Shown: positions 15,898-24,456 of the stretch, one piece after another
How the letters are laid out: each line of letters opens with the position of its first letter
Position numbering within the stretch: position 1 is the stretch's first letter
Source: Victivallales bacterium
GTDB lineage: Bacteria > Verrucomicrobiota > Lentisphaeria > Oligosphaerales > Oligosphaeraceae
Direction of reading: 5' to 3'
Length of the DNA stretch: 64,000 nucleotides
NCBI GenBank assembly: GCA_017535315.1
Contig: JAFXUD010000057.1
Coordinates: 1-64,000 of the forward strand
Program-made: the position numbers and the translations under genes
Notes under the pieces: generated by a model
Seen by the model: the letters and a program-made list of their open reading frames with translations, nothing else
Databases searched by the model: none
Told to the model about the DNA's origin: nothing

Positions 15898-16566
15898 ATG
15901 TCCTATTTCAGAGAGTTCATCAAAGGATTGTGGCGGGAGAATCCCGTTCTGGTGCTAATGTTGGGGATGTGCCCCACGCTGGCGGTTTCCAGCAGCGCGA
16001 AGAACGCGCTTGGTATGGGCATCGCCACCACCTTCGTGCTGTTTGGCAGCAACATCGTGATTTCGCTGGTGCGGAAGGGAATCCCTTCGAAGGTGCGCAT
16101 CCCCTGCTATATCGTCATCATCGCCGTCTTTGTGACGATTGTCGAATTGCTGATGAAGGCGTATGCTCCTGCGGAGCTGAACAAAACGCTTGGCATCTAC
16201 ATCCCGCTGATTGTGGTCAACTGCATTGTGTTGGGGCGTGCGGAGGCGTTTGCCTCCAAACACGGGGTCTTCCGCTCCGCGCTGGACGGCCTGGGCATGG
16301 GGTGCGGCTTCACGCTGGCACTGATGGCGCTGGGTGCCGTCCGCGAGTGCATCGCCGACGGCACCATCTTTGAGCTTCAGGTGCTTCCTGAACACGAACC
16401 ATTTGTGCTGCTGAAGCTGCCTGCTGGCGCCTTCATCGTGCTGGCCGTCTTTTTGGCATTTATGAACTACTTGAAGATAAAGAAGGCATGCCGCGAAGGC
16501 AAGACATACACACCTCCTGAACTCTCCTGCGCAAATTGCAATTTGTGCGGGAAAGAGGAGAAATAA
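15898..16566 (+). CDS. rnfE: Rnf complex subunit RnfE (integral membrane)
   Basis: Membrane partner of RnfA, with matching inverted topology and conserved Cys: ENPVLVLMLGMCPTLAVSSS near the N-terminus and IYIPLIVVNCIVLGRAEAFA in the middle. 222 aa. Unusually, the C-terminus carries a cytosol-facing tail ending CANCNLCGKEEK, a CxxCxxC cluster that I do not associate with standard RnfE. It is the last rnf gene; the spacing of 21 bases to the next gene suggests possible read-through into the secreted-protein gene at 16588. Confidence 0.95.
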   Translation: MSYFREFIKGLWRENPVLVLMLGMCPTLAVSSSAKNALGMGIATTFVLFGSNIVISLVRKGIPSKVRIPCYIVIIAVFVTIVELLMKAYAPAELNKTLGIYIPLIVVNCIVLGRAEAFASKHGVFRSALDGLGMGCGFTLALMALGAVRECIADGTIFELQVLPEHEPFVLLKLPAGAFIVLAVFLAFMNYLKIKKACREGKTYTPPELSCANCNLCGKEEK

Positions 16567-16587
16567 TCCCCAAGTCAAGGAGAAACA

Positions 16588-18732
16588 ATGCGCCACCTGA
16601 TTAGCTCCCTGTTTTGTGCAATGGCTATGGTTATGGCGGGCGAGTGGAACCGCAATGAGTTCTTTGCGCAGAAGTTGGTGGCGTCGGTGCCTGGTATCCT
16701 GAAGCAGTACCACCCCGAGACGGGGCGTTTCGGGAGCGAACCGTGGGTATGCAACGACCAGAACAACATGTTTCCGCTGGCGGTTGCCTGGTGGGTTGAA
16801 TCGAAGGATAACTCGTACTACCACAGCCCAGAGCTGCTCAAGGTGATTGTCAAGGCGGGCGATGCCCTGATTGACGACATGGACGAGAAGGGGATGTGGC
16901 TTTTCCGCAAGAAGGACAACTCCACCTGGGGGATGATCCATATGCCTTGGACCTACAGCCGCTGGATTCGCAGTTATGCGCTGGTGCGGGATGCCATGAC
17001 CTCCGAGGAGCAGGAACGCTGGGACAAGGCCCTGAAGCTGGGCTTCTCCCATATCCAGAAGTATTGCAAGAGCAACCATGTGCAGAATATACCATGCCAC
17101 CATGCCATGGGACTCTATGCGGCAGGCAGGCTCTTCGGGAACGAAGAGTGGATGAAAACTGCCAGTGATTATATGGCCAAGGTGGTAGCCGCGCAGGACT
17201 CAGAAGGGTTCTGGACGGAGCACTTTGGCCCTGTTGTCAGTTATAACTTCGTCTATATTGATGCCTTGGGTGATTACTACGCCATGTCGAAGGATCCCGT
17301 GGTGATTCCTGCATTGGAGAAGGCGGCTCGCTACCATGCGTCCATTCTTTTCAAGGACGGCACCTCGGCGGCCTGCCTGGATGAGCGCAACGGCTACAAC
17401 ACCTCCCTCACAGTTGGCAACCCAGGCTTTACATGGACTGCCATCGGGCGCGGTTTTCTGGAGCAGCAGTTCAACCTCTCAGCTGTCAAACGCATGACCT
17501 TCGTGCCTGACTACCTGGCTGCCATGCTGCTTCATGGCGGGACAGGCGAGACCATCAGCCCTGCAGAACTCGGCGAAAACGGCTTCTATCTTTCGAACAA
17601 TAAAAAACTGGCGAAACTGACACGCGGGGAGTGGCAGCTTTGCGTTACTGGATATGCATGCAAGCCGACCACAAACCGTTGGATTATGGAACGCCAGAAC
17701 ATGATGGATATTTACCTGCATGGCAGGGGGCTTGTGGTAGGCGGCGGCAACACGCGCATGCAGCCGTTGCTTTCCACCTTCACCTTCGGCGACACAAGCC
17801 TGCTTGTGATGGATAACACGAGCACCACTCCAAACTTTCTGCCGAACATCCCGCTGAAGTGGGTGCCCGACAGCGCGGAAATCCTGCGTGAGGGCGATGG
17901 ACTTGCTCTGAAGATGGCCTACGGCTCAAACAAGGTCTCCGTCAAGGCCATTCCACAGACGGAAAACACAAAACTCTCCTTGACATTTACCCTGGAGAAC
18001 GCAGCGGAGGCCCCCTGTGAGGCACATCTGCCGATTATGCACAAAAGCAGCTTCCTGCGGTTGAGCGATGGCACGCGCCTCCCGCTTGGCGAGAAACTGG
18101 AGATGACGGCTGAAGAGCTGAAGGGCGGCTTCATCTACAATGGCGTGCGCTATGAAATGCCCCCGAATTCCCGCCTTTGCTGGCCTGTCAAGATATTCAA
18201 CCAGTACGCAAAGGACGGCGTTGCCAGAAAAGGCTCGGAACGGATGGTCCTCTGCATCCCGCTTGGCCAGGAGGCGAACACGAGTGCAACACTCTCGCTA
18301 GTGGAGGATTCCAGCACCCTCATCAAGGATGCCCTCTGCTTCATGGCGGCGGACCTCCCTGTAACAGGTAGCGCAAATTGCGCAGTCAAGGTCATCAATG
18401 TCTATGGCGACCAGTTGATGTTCATTGGAACAACCAGACTCGGCGAGACGATGACCCTTACGATGGATGTGCCAGAAGCTGGTAACTACGAGCTAATTGT
18501 GGAGTACTTGATGGCCTATAGTTACGGCATCTCGCAACTGTCACTGGACGGCAAGCCCGTCGGCAAACCCTACAACGGCTATTCGCCTGAAATCGAGTAT
18601 GATTTTCCGCTCTCATACGGACGTGTCGATTTGACAAAGGGGCCGCACACGCTGACTCTGACCACCATTGACCGCGACTCCCGTGCCACTACCAACAATC
18701 AAAGTATTCGGGCAATTTACCTTAAAAAGTAA
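16588..18732 (+). CDS. secreted protein, putative polysaccharide-active (alpha/alpha)-barrel enzyme
   Basis: 714 aa with a short signal peptide (LISSLFCAMAMVMAGE) and good Shine-Dalgarno (AAGGAG). Residues of about 30-330 are helix- and aromatic-rich (FPLAVAWWVESKDNSYYHS, MPWTYSRWIRSYALVRDAM, NIPCHHAMGLYAAGRLFG), as in (alpha/alpha)6-toroid lyases and glycosidases. A beta-rich middle follows, and a C-terminal jelly-roll-like domain (about 600-710, YGDQLMFIGTT...). I cannot assign a family or catalytic residues. The last codon base and the TAA stop fall inside the terminal repeat of the element at 18729-18925, so the present C-terminus was created by that insertion. Confidence 0.6.
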   Translation: MRHLISSLFCAMAMVMAGEWNRNEFFAQKLVASVPGILKQYHPETGRFGSEPWVCNDQNNMFPLAVAWWVESKDNSYYHSPELLKVIVKAGDALIDDMDEKGMWLFRKKDNSTWGMIHMPWTYSRWIRSYALVRDAMTSEEQERWDKALKLGFSHIQKYCKSNHVQNIPCHHAMGLYAAGRLFGNEEWMKTASDYMAKVVAAQDSEGFWTEHFGPVVSYNFVYIDALGDYYAMSKDPVVIPALEKAARYHASILFKDGTSAACLDERNGYNTSLTVGNPGFTWTAIGRGFLEQQFNLSAVKRMTFVPDYLAAMLLHGGTGETISPAELGENGFYLSNNKKLAKLTRGEWQLCVTGYACKPTTNRWIMERQNMMDIYLHGRGLVVGGGNTRMQPLLSTFTFGDTSLLVMDNTSTTPNFLPNIPLKWVPDSAEILREGDGLALKMAYGSNKVSVKAIPQTENTKLSLTFTLENAAEAPCEAHLPIMHKSSFLRLSDGTRLPLGEKLEMTAEELKGGFIYNGVRYEMPPNSRLCWPVKIFNQYAKDGVARKGSERMVLCIPLGQEANTSATLSLVEDSSTLIKDALCFMAADLPVTGSANCAVKVINVYGDQLMFIGTTRLGETMTLTMDVPEAGNYELIVEYLMAYSYGISQLSLDGKPVGKPYNGYSPEIEYDFPLSYGRVDLTKGPHTLTLTTIDRDSRATTNNQSIRAIYLKK

Positions 18733-18925
18733 CTATTCAGAAGGGTAAGCCGCGTAGCGGCGGTAAGAACATAGCCGTGGGTGGAGCGAGCGCCGCAGGC
18801 GCGAGCGAAACCCACGGGTGGATGATACTCCCAATTCCTTTGCGCCGTGCCGCGTAGCGAAGCGCAGCGGCAAGGCGCAGAAAACCAAGCGGATTATGCC
18901 AATATGCCCCCTTCTGAATAGTTAC
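18729..18925 (+). mobile_element. 197-bp MITE-like element with 17-bp terminal inverted repeats (copy C)
   Basis: Perfect 17-bp terminal repeats GTAACTATTCAGAAGGG (18729-18745) and its complement (18909-18925). Flanking octamers are CTTAAAAA (18721-18728) and CTCAAAAA (18926-18933), a target-site duplication with one mismatch. GTAA ends with 8-bp duplications are typical of IS66-family elements, suggesting trans-mobilisation by such a transposase; none is in this window. The interior carries the three-hairpin core. The element supplies the stop codon of the preceding gene. Confidence 0.88.
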
Positions 18926-18943
18926 CTCAAAAAAAACCAAAAC

Positions 18944-20848
18944 ATGATACGTCTCAACATCTCTCCGCTTTTTATCGACCATGCCGAAGAGGTTGCAGAA
19001 GACCTCCGCGACATGTATTGCCGCAACATCATCGACTCGACTGCCTTCATGTGTCCGATGTGCCCCGAAGGAAATCCCGCCATTGACAAGGGCAGCGAGT
19101 TTGCAAGTCGGTTTGCCGTCTTTAAGGCCCTCCTGAAGGACAGCGGACTGCCGACGGGCATCCTGATTCAGTCGTCAATGGGGCACGGGTGGGTGCCCAA
19201 CAGCGAATCACCCTTCCAGAAGATTGTCAGGCTGGACGGACGTACTCCGTACACGATGTGTCCAGAGGACAAGGAGTTTCGCGTCTATATCCACGATGCT
19301 GTTGCGAAGTGTGCGGCGGCGGAGCCCGACTTCTTCATGCTGGATGACGACACGCGTTTCATCACGGGGCGCAATGCCTGCTTCTGTCCGCTGCATACCG
19401 CCCGTTTCAACGCAGAGTATGGCACATCCTATACGCCCGATGAATTGCGTGCAGCGGTTGGGGCGAGCCGCGAGATGGCAGAACGCTTCCAGGAGATGCT
19501 ACGCCACTCCATGATAGACTACGCCAAGGTGATTCGCGACGCCATCGATTCCGTCAATCCAGAGCTTTTCTGCAGCTTCTGCCAGTGCAGTCTGGACATG
19601 TTTGCCACGGCGGATATGGCATCCGTTCTGGCAGGGCAGGGGAGGCGTCCGCTGGTGCGCCTGAACGATGGTTTCTACAAGCAGGATTCTGCACGCTACT
19701 TCCCTGCCTGGCTCGACTTGACGGCGGAGCAGGTGCTTACTTTGCCGAAGGATATCACCGTTATCAGCGAGCCCGACACTTGCCCCCACAACCGCTATTC
19801 AACATCTGCCGCCATCATGCGCACCCACCTGACCATGTCAATGATGGAGGGATGCAAGGGCGGGAAGCTCTGGATTACGCGCCTGGCTAAGTTCGAACCT
19901 GCCAGCGGCAAGGCCTATCGCAAGGCTTTGGCCGATGACGCGGGCCTGATGGAATACGCCTGCGAGGCCAATATCGATTGGAAAGGGCCGCAGATACCCG
20001 TCCCCAAAAAGCCTGCCTTCTATTTTAACAACGCTCGTGAGAAGAACGGCTGGTGCGATTTGTTCGGGCGCATGGGGCTGCCCTTCGCCTTCTCGCGCGG
20101 CATCAAGCAGGGAGAGGTGACACTGCTCACCCACCGCGAAATCGAACGCTGCTCGGACGATGAGTTGCGCGAGGCCTTCTGTGGAAAAGTTCTGCTGGAT
20201 GGCTTCGGCGCACTTGCCCTGGCCAAGCGCGGTTTGGCAGCATACTGCGGCTGCGATGATGTGCAGGATTGGCGCAAGGCTCCCGTGACCTGTGAACAGT
20301 GGGCAGGAGGCGACATCTCCATCTCCATCCCCACGGAGATGGTCGAGCTTACCCCGTGCAAGGGGGCTGAGGTGCTTTCACGCCTCTATGCAAAGAGTTT
20401 TGCCTTTGATAAACGCCTGCAGGAGATGGCGCCTGGTGCGGTGCTGGCGACCAATGGACTTGGCGGGCGCGTCCTGACATTAGCCTTGCGGAGCATCTCG
20501 TGGTGCGGCTTCAGTACGGCTTTCAGCATGCTGAACGAATCCCGTAAGGCGCAGCTAGTCGAGTTCCTGAACACTCTCTCTTCCTTGGCTCTCTATTTTG
20601 TCGGCGACAATGAAACCCTGCTGAAATATGGCATAGACAAGGAAGGGAGACGCGTTGTTGAACTGCTGAATATCGGACTTGACCCGATTGAGGAAATTAC
20701 TCTGCGGGGCACGTGGATTCAGGGGGCAAAACCTGAAATCCTGAAGGGGGATGGTACGTGGAACAACATGCAGTTTGAACGTCAGGGTGATATGCTGGTG
20801 ATACGTCAAATTGTTTTGTCCGCAAGAGTTGTTGTTTTCCGTATATAA
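18944..20848 (+). CDS. putative glycoside hydrolase, GH42/beta-galactosidase-like TIM barrel (family uncertain)
   Basis: 634 aa from ATG 18944 (MIRLNISPLFI). A (beta/alpha)8-like N-terminal half contains PDFFMLDDDTRF, CFCPLHTARFNAEYG and HNRYSTSAAIMRTHLTMSM. The middle part (PKKPAFYFNNAREKNGW...GRMGLPFAFS) resembles the Rossmann-like domain after the barrel in GH42-type enzymes. No signal peptide and no Shine-Dalgarno (the upstream bases are an A-rich tract just after the mobile element). Frames starting inside the element (18818 or 18896) are open but unlikely. See the finding on possible ancestral fusion with the gene at 16588. Confidence 0.55.
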   Translation: MIRLNISPLFIDHAEEVAEDLRDMYCRNIIDSTAFMCPMCPEGNPAIDKGSEFASRFAVFKALLKDSGLPTGILIQSSMGHGWVPNSESPFQKIVRLDGRTPYTMCPEDKEFRVYIHDAVAKCAAAEPDFFMLDDDTRFITGRNACFCPLHTARFNAEYGTSYTPDELRAAVGASREMAERFQEMLRHSMIDYAKVIRDAIDSVNPELFCSFCQCSLDMFATADMASVLAGQGRRPLVRLNDGFYKQDSARYFPAWLDLTAEQVLTLPKDITVISEPDTCPHNRYSTSAAIMRTHLTMSMMEGCKGGKLWITRLAKFEPASGKAYRKALADDAGLMEYACEANIDWKGPQIPVPKKPAFYFNNAREKNGWCDLFGRMGLPFAFSRGIKQGEVTLLTHREIERCSDDELREAFCGKVLLDGFGALALAKRGLAAYCGCDDVQDWRKAPVTCEQWAGGDISISIPTEMVELTPCKGAEVLSRLYAKSFAFDKRLQEMAPGAVLATNGLGGRVLTLALRSISWCGFSTAFSMLNESRKAQLVEFLNTLSSLALYFVGDNETLLKYGIDKEGRRVVELLNIGLDPIEEITLRGTWIQGAKPEILKGDGTWNNMQFERQGDMLVIRQIVLSARVVVFRI

Positions 20849-20873
20849 TCATTGGCCAAATAGGAGAAAAGAA

Positions 20874-21917
20874 ATGGAGAAGCCTATACGCATCGGGGCA
20901 ATCGGTTGCTCGACGATTTTTAACAAGGCGCATGGTGATGCCATCCTGCGCATTCCCGAGGTGTTCAGAGTGGCGGCGGTCTGCGACATCGATGTCACTA
21001 AGGCAGAGGCTTTCAAGCGGAAATTCCATGCGGATGAGGTTTATACGGACTATCGAGAGATGCTTGCGAAGGCGGCCATTGATGCGGTCATCATCACCAC
21101 GCCGACCGCCGCGCACTGCGTCCCGACCATTGATTCCCTTAACGCGGGATTTCATACCTTCTGCGAGAAACCAATGGCCATGACTATTGACGAGTGCAAG
21201 CTGATGATTGCCGCTGCAAAGAAAAACAACCGCACATTGACGCTCGGCTTCCAGTCCCGTTATGCGCCTGCCTGGCTGAAAATCCGCGAACTGGTCAAGA
21301 GCGGTGCCATCGGCGACATCATGAGCTGCACGATGACACAGTACTGGGACAGCGGTATCGGCCTCTACAAGGATTGGCGCACCAGCCCCGATGTCAGCGG
21401 TGGTGGCATCATCGCTGATTCCGCCGTACACTGGATTGACATCATGCGAATCATCATGGGTGAAATCACCTCCGTTTCCGCAGCGATGATTCCAGCACCC
21501 GATTCGCCGTACAAAAACGTTGATGACGATGCGCTGGTCACTTTCACCTTTGAAAACGGCAGCATTGGCCTTCTGCGCAACTCGTGGCGGCATCGACGCG
21601 GCCTCAACTCCTCTGAATCTTTTGAAATTTTCGGTACCAAGGGCAGTGTTGTCGCCGATCTGCGGACACCATGGGAGAATGGCGGCATTCAGAAGGTTAC
21701 CCTCTGGACCCGCGAAAACGGAACAACATGGGAATACTCATGCCCTTCGACACGCTTTGTCAACCAGATGCGAAACTTTGCGGACTTTGTCACGGGAAAA
21801 GCCACCGAGGACAACAGCTTTGACGGTCTCCAGGCAATGCTGGTGCAGCAGGAAATCTACCGTGCCGCGAAGGAGAGACGCTGGATTGACATCAAATCGT
21901 TGAGAGACGAAATCTAA
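20874..21917 (+). CDS. Gfo/Idh/MocA family NAD(P)-dependent oxidoreductase
   Basis: 347 aa. The N-terminal Rossmann domain starts IRIGAIGCSTIFNKAH, followed by the family's EKP motif (FCEKPMAMT) near residue 104. The C-terminal alpha/beta domain has SGGGIIADSAVHWIDIMR, containing the conserved catalytic His/Asp region. Such enzymes oxidise or reduce sugars, inositols or sugar acids; the substrate cannot be read from the sequence. The start ATG 20874 has AGGAG 7 bases upstream; the frame from 20811 would run back over the end of the previous gene. It is followed 15 bases later by a flavoprotein gene. Confidence 0.93.
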   Translation: MEKPIRIGAIGCSTIFNKAHGDAILRIPEVFRVAAVCDIDVTKAEAFKRKFHADEVYTDYREMLAKAAIDAVIITTPTAAHCVPTIDSLNAGFHTFCEKPMAMTIDECKLMIAAAKKNNRTLTLGFQSRYAPAWLKIRELVKSGAIGDIMSCTMTQYWDSGIGLYKDWRTSPDVSGGGIIADSAVHWIDIMRIIMGEITSVSAAMIPAPDSPYKNVDDDALVTFTFENGSIGLLRNSWRHRRGLNSSESFEIFGTKGSVVADLRTPWENGGIQKVTLWTRENGTTWEYSCPSTRFVNQMRNFADFVTGKATEDNSFDGLQAMLVQQEIYRAAKERRWIDIKSLRDEI

Positions 21918-21932
21918 AAAGGAAAATAAAAT

Positions 21933-22496
21933 ATGGCGAAATTCATGCTTTTGGGCGGCAGCCCGCGCAAACAGGGCAATACGGAGAAGATGCTGGACCT
22001 CTTCCAAGAGGCGATGGCGTACCTTGTGCCAGGTATCGAGTTTGAACGCTATTTCCTGGAGGAAATGCATATTCAGATGTGCCGTGCCTGTCTGACCTGC
22101 TTCAAGACAGGAGCCTGTGTCTTACAGGACAAGGTCAATGAGATGGTGGCTTCCTTGGAGAAGTGTGATGGCCTCATCCTTGCCAGTCCTGTCTATTATG
22201 GCAGCATGACCGCGCAACTGAAGGCGGTTTTGGACAGGATCGGCCTTCTTTCCGAAGCGCATGGCCGCTCGTTGCGCGGTAAAATAGGCGGCTCCATCAC
22301 GGTCGCCCGCCGCTGGGGGCATCTTGCTACTCAGGCGGAGTTGATGCTCTGGTTCGACCGCGTGGAGATGGTCCATGTCGGATGCGGCTGGTGCTCCGCC
22401 ACATCCACCAACGCCAACAACATCGCCACGGACGATGAGGGATTGGGTTACCCCGTTCGCCTGGCGGAAAACATCGCACGACTGATACGGCAATAA
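21933..22496 (+). CDS. flavodoxin-fold NAD(P)H-dependent FMN reductase / iron-sulfur flavoprotein-like
   Basis: 187 aa with the FMN-phosphate loop GGSPRKQGNTEKML, LILASPVYYGSMTAQLKAVLDR (FMN ring-binding loop) and a CRACLTCFKTGAC segment between them that resembles the compact Cys motif of iron-sulfur flavoproteins. This suggests an electron-transfer or oxygen-detoxifying flavoprotein rather than a simple azoreductase. Good Shine-Dalgarno; co-directional with and 15 bases after the Gfo/Idh/MocA gene. The downstream neighbour converges. Confidence 0.88.
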   Translation: MAKFMLLGGSPRKQGNTEKMLDLFQEAMAYLVPGIEFERYFLEEMHIQMCRACLTCFKTGACVLQDKVNEMVASLEKCDGLILASPVYYGSMTAQLKAVLDRIGLLSEAHGRSLRGKIGGSITVARRWGHLATQAELMLWFDRVEMVHVGCGWCSATSTNANNIATDDEGLGYPVRLAENIARLIRQ

Positions 22497-22532
22497 TGCC
22501 GCAGGCTGTTTTCTCTCAAAAGGTAATTTCGA

Positions 22533-23315
22533 CTACAATTGAGCGTATGTTTTGATGGCATTGAGGACGGTGGCAGGGTGGTTGTTGGTGGAGACTTCAG
22601 CCCCCATTTCACGTGCTTTCAGCCAGAGTTCAAGGGTTTCCGAATGCCAGAGATTGACCTTGAGGCCCGCTGCCTTCACCTTGTCAACCAGTTCTTTTTC
22701 CGTCCCTTTTAGCGTTGGTGCGATGCTATAACATCCCATGGCAATGGCATCATCGACCGCCTGCTGGTCGAGACCACCATAGATAAGGCCGATTTTTGCT
22801 TCTGGGTGAAGGGCTTTCATCCGTTTCAGAACATCGTGGTCGAAGCAGGTGAAAACAAAAATACCTTTGGAAAGATGCTTTACGGCAAGAGCATACAGCT
22901 TGTTCAGGAATGTATCCATGCGTTCAGGGGAATATAATTCTCCGTAGCGGGGCTTCATCTCCAGTTCGATATAGAAATCCTGCATATTGTCAAATAGCAA
23001 AAAGAGTTCTTCTGCGGTAGGAACCTGCTCATTCGAGTATTTCATCTGAACGGATTTGATTTCAGCAAGTGTCAGTTTCTCCACGGCACCCTCGCCTGTG
23101 GTTGTCCGTTTGATGTCGCTGTCGTGCATTACGACCACTTCGTTGTCAAGGGTCAGGCGGAAATCTGTTTCAAAACCCGTAATGCCGTGCGAAATGGAGT
23201 ATTCAAACGCCTTAAGACCATTTTCCGTGTACAATTCCTGCGTGCCGCGATGGGCCAGAATTCTGGGGAACTCGTGGATGAGTGTGTTTTCTTGAAGAAA
23301 TAATTCTTTTTTCAT
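22533..23315 (-). CDS. glycerophosphodiester phosphodiesterase
   Basis: 260 aa GDPD-family TIM barrel that hydrolyses glycerophosphodiesters to glycerol-3-phosphate and an alcohol. Motifs seen: ILAHRGTQELYTENGLKAF (catalytic His, Arg and EN), GFETDFRLTLDNEVVVMHD (metal-binding Glu/Asp and second catalytic His), FYIELEMKPRYGE, and the late LKVNLWHSET. No signal peptide, so probably cytosolic. ATG at 23315 is chosen: AAGGAG lies upstream and the family domain starts soon after; the frame is open further, to 23384. It marks the left border of a repeat-rich accessory stretch. Confidence 0.92.
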   Translation of the reverse strand: MKKELFLQENTLIHEFPRILAHRGTQELYTENGLKAFEYSISHGITGFETDFRLTLDNEVVVMHDSDIKRTTTGEGAVEKLTLAEIKSVQMKYSNEQVPTAEELFLLFDNMQDFYIELEMKPRYGELYSPERMDTFLNKLYALAVKHLSKGIFVFTCFDHDVLKRMKALHPEAKIGLIYGGLDQQAVDDAIAMGCYSIAPTLKGTEKELVDKVKAAGLKVNLWHSETLELWLKAREMGAEVSTNNHPATVLNAIKTYAQL

Positions 23316-23440
23316 TTTGCTTCTATGCTCCTTGTGCTGTCTGCTTTGGAAGATTTTGGTGGTATCGTTGTATAATATAAGCATAGGACCTGTTTTTTTA
23401 AAGAGTATTGCTTGCTTAATTATTTCAAAAGTTCAGACGC

Positions 23441-23850
23441 GGGTACGGGTGTGGCGACGGCGGCCACACTAACACTAAACTTAAAAGGGACAAGAGGGAC
23501 GGTAGCGACGGGAGGAACAGTGTAATTGTGTTGGGTACTCTGCTCTGTCGCTTCTGGCGCTCCCGTCTCTCCCGTCCCTTATAAGTAAGGACTATTAGCG
23601 GCCACGCCGTCGTAAAAGCCAGCCCCACCCCAATGCCATTGACACTCCACACCACGGGACATTGGGTACGGGTACGAGTTTGGCAACGGCGGCCACACTA
23701 ACACTAAGCTTAAAAGGGACAAGAGGGACGGGAGCGACGGGAGCGACAGTAAAATTGTGTTAGATACTCTGCTATGTCGCGCCCGTCCCTCCCGTCTCTC
23801 CCGTCCCTTATAAGTAAGGACTATTAGCGGCCACGCCGTCGTAAGCCCCA
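23441..23850 (+). repeat. two direct repeats of a 158-bp palindromic element
   Basis: Copies 23455-23612 and 23684-23841 are both 158 bp and nearly identical. Each starts with CRACGGCGGCCACACTAACA and ends in TTAGCGGCCACGCCGTCG, which are imperfect inverses of each other. Inside, a purine-rich arm (GGGACGGGAGCGACGGGAG-like) pairs with a pyrimidine-rich arm (CTCCCGTCTCTCCCGTCCC), so each can fold into one long hairpin. Flanking GGGTACGGGT also repeats (23441, 23664). No reading frame of note. A related core with different ends lies at 30512-30652. Confidence 0.85.
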
Positions 23851-23895
23851 GTTCAACCTGAATGTCCTTGTCACGTCATAATATGGAATGCGGGA

Positions 23896-24286
23896 CTCGA
23901 ACCCTCGCGCGTATGGGGGCATCCAGAAACTTCCGCTGTCATTCTTCCTGTTGCTTGATCCCTCGCGCGCGTGGGTGGTCCATGCTGCCTGACCGCATTG
24001 GCACGGTGTTTTTTCTTGACCCCTCGCGCGTGTGGGTGGTCCGAGGCGGCCACAAGGAAGCTGGCGGCATGTACGCTTGACCCCTCGCGCGTGTGGGTGG
24101 TCCTATCTGACGGCGACATTCACATCCGGCAATCCCTTGACCCCTCGCGCGTGTGGGTGGTCCGGCGCTGAATCTCCACGCTCATGCTCGTTGCAGACTT
24201 GACCCCTCGCGCGTGTGGGTGGTCCATCCCGCCCACGCGATTTGCAGGTCCATGTCGCCTTGACCCCTCGCGCGTGTGGGTGGTCC
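23896..24286 (-). CRISPR. orphan CRISPR array, 28-bp repeats with about 33-bp spacers (type I-E-like geometry)
   Basis: Six full 28-bp repeats start at 23954, 24015, 24076, 24136, 24198 and 24259; a seventh, strongly degenerate copy is at 23896-23924. Plus-strand repeats begin CTTGACCCCTCGCGCG and end GTGGGTGGTCC. Spacers are 29, 33, 33, 32, 34 and 33 bp, all different; the period is 60-62 bp, as in type I-E. The copies at 24015 onward are identical, that at 23954 has two changes and that at 23896 many. Decay toward the left and the AT-rich flank on the right suggest a leader at the right and transcription on the minus strand. No cas gene lies within the window. Confidence 0.92.
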
Positions 24287-24456
24287 ACCCCCACCCAACC
24301 ACCCTTACTATAATACAGGATTTTTCGTTTTTCAATTCTTAAAAAGAAAAATAAAGAAAATATTAAAAAATAATTAAGAAATATAATAATTGCAATATTA
24401 TGAAATATATTATATGCAGATTCAATGTTCTGGGTTGTAATAAATTGTGTGTCTTA
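24287..24456 (-). promoter_or_regulatory. AT-rich putative CRISPR leader
   Basis: Directly after the last intact repeat come a short C-rich stretch (24287-24305) and then about 150 bases made almost only of A and T (24306-24420). An AT-rich flank beside the undecayed repeats is the usual position of a CRISPR leader. No gene is visible. A plain AT-rich spacer is possible. Confidence 0.5.

Noticed and set aside
18818-18943. Longer start for the GH42-like gene inside the mobile element
   Set aside because: The extra 42 residues are translated element sequence; the protein family region begins at the ATG at 18944.
20844-20849. TATAAT as a promoter for the Gfo/Idh/MocA gene
   Set aside because: No -35 hexamer at suitable spacing was found; it overlaps the end of the preceding gene, so read-through is as likely.
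23441-23850. Possible second CRISPR-like array
   Set aside because: Only two 158-bp units are present, each is internally palindromic, and no short repeat-spacer periodicity exists.
23862-24335. Several short frames with DHPHARGVK/DPSRVWVV repeats
   Set aside because: They are translations of CRISPR repeats and spacers in different frames, a common source of false hypothetical proteins.
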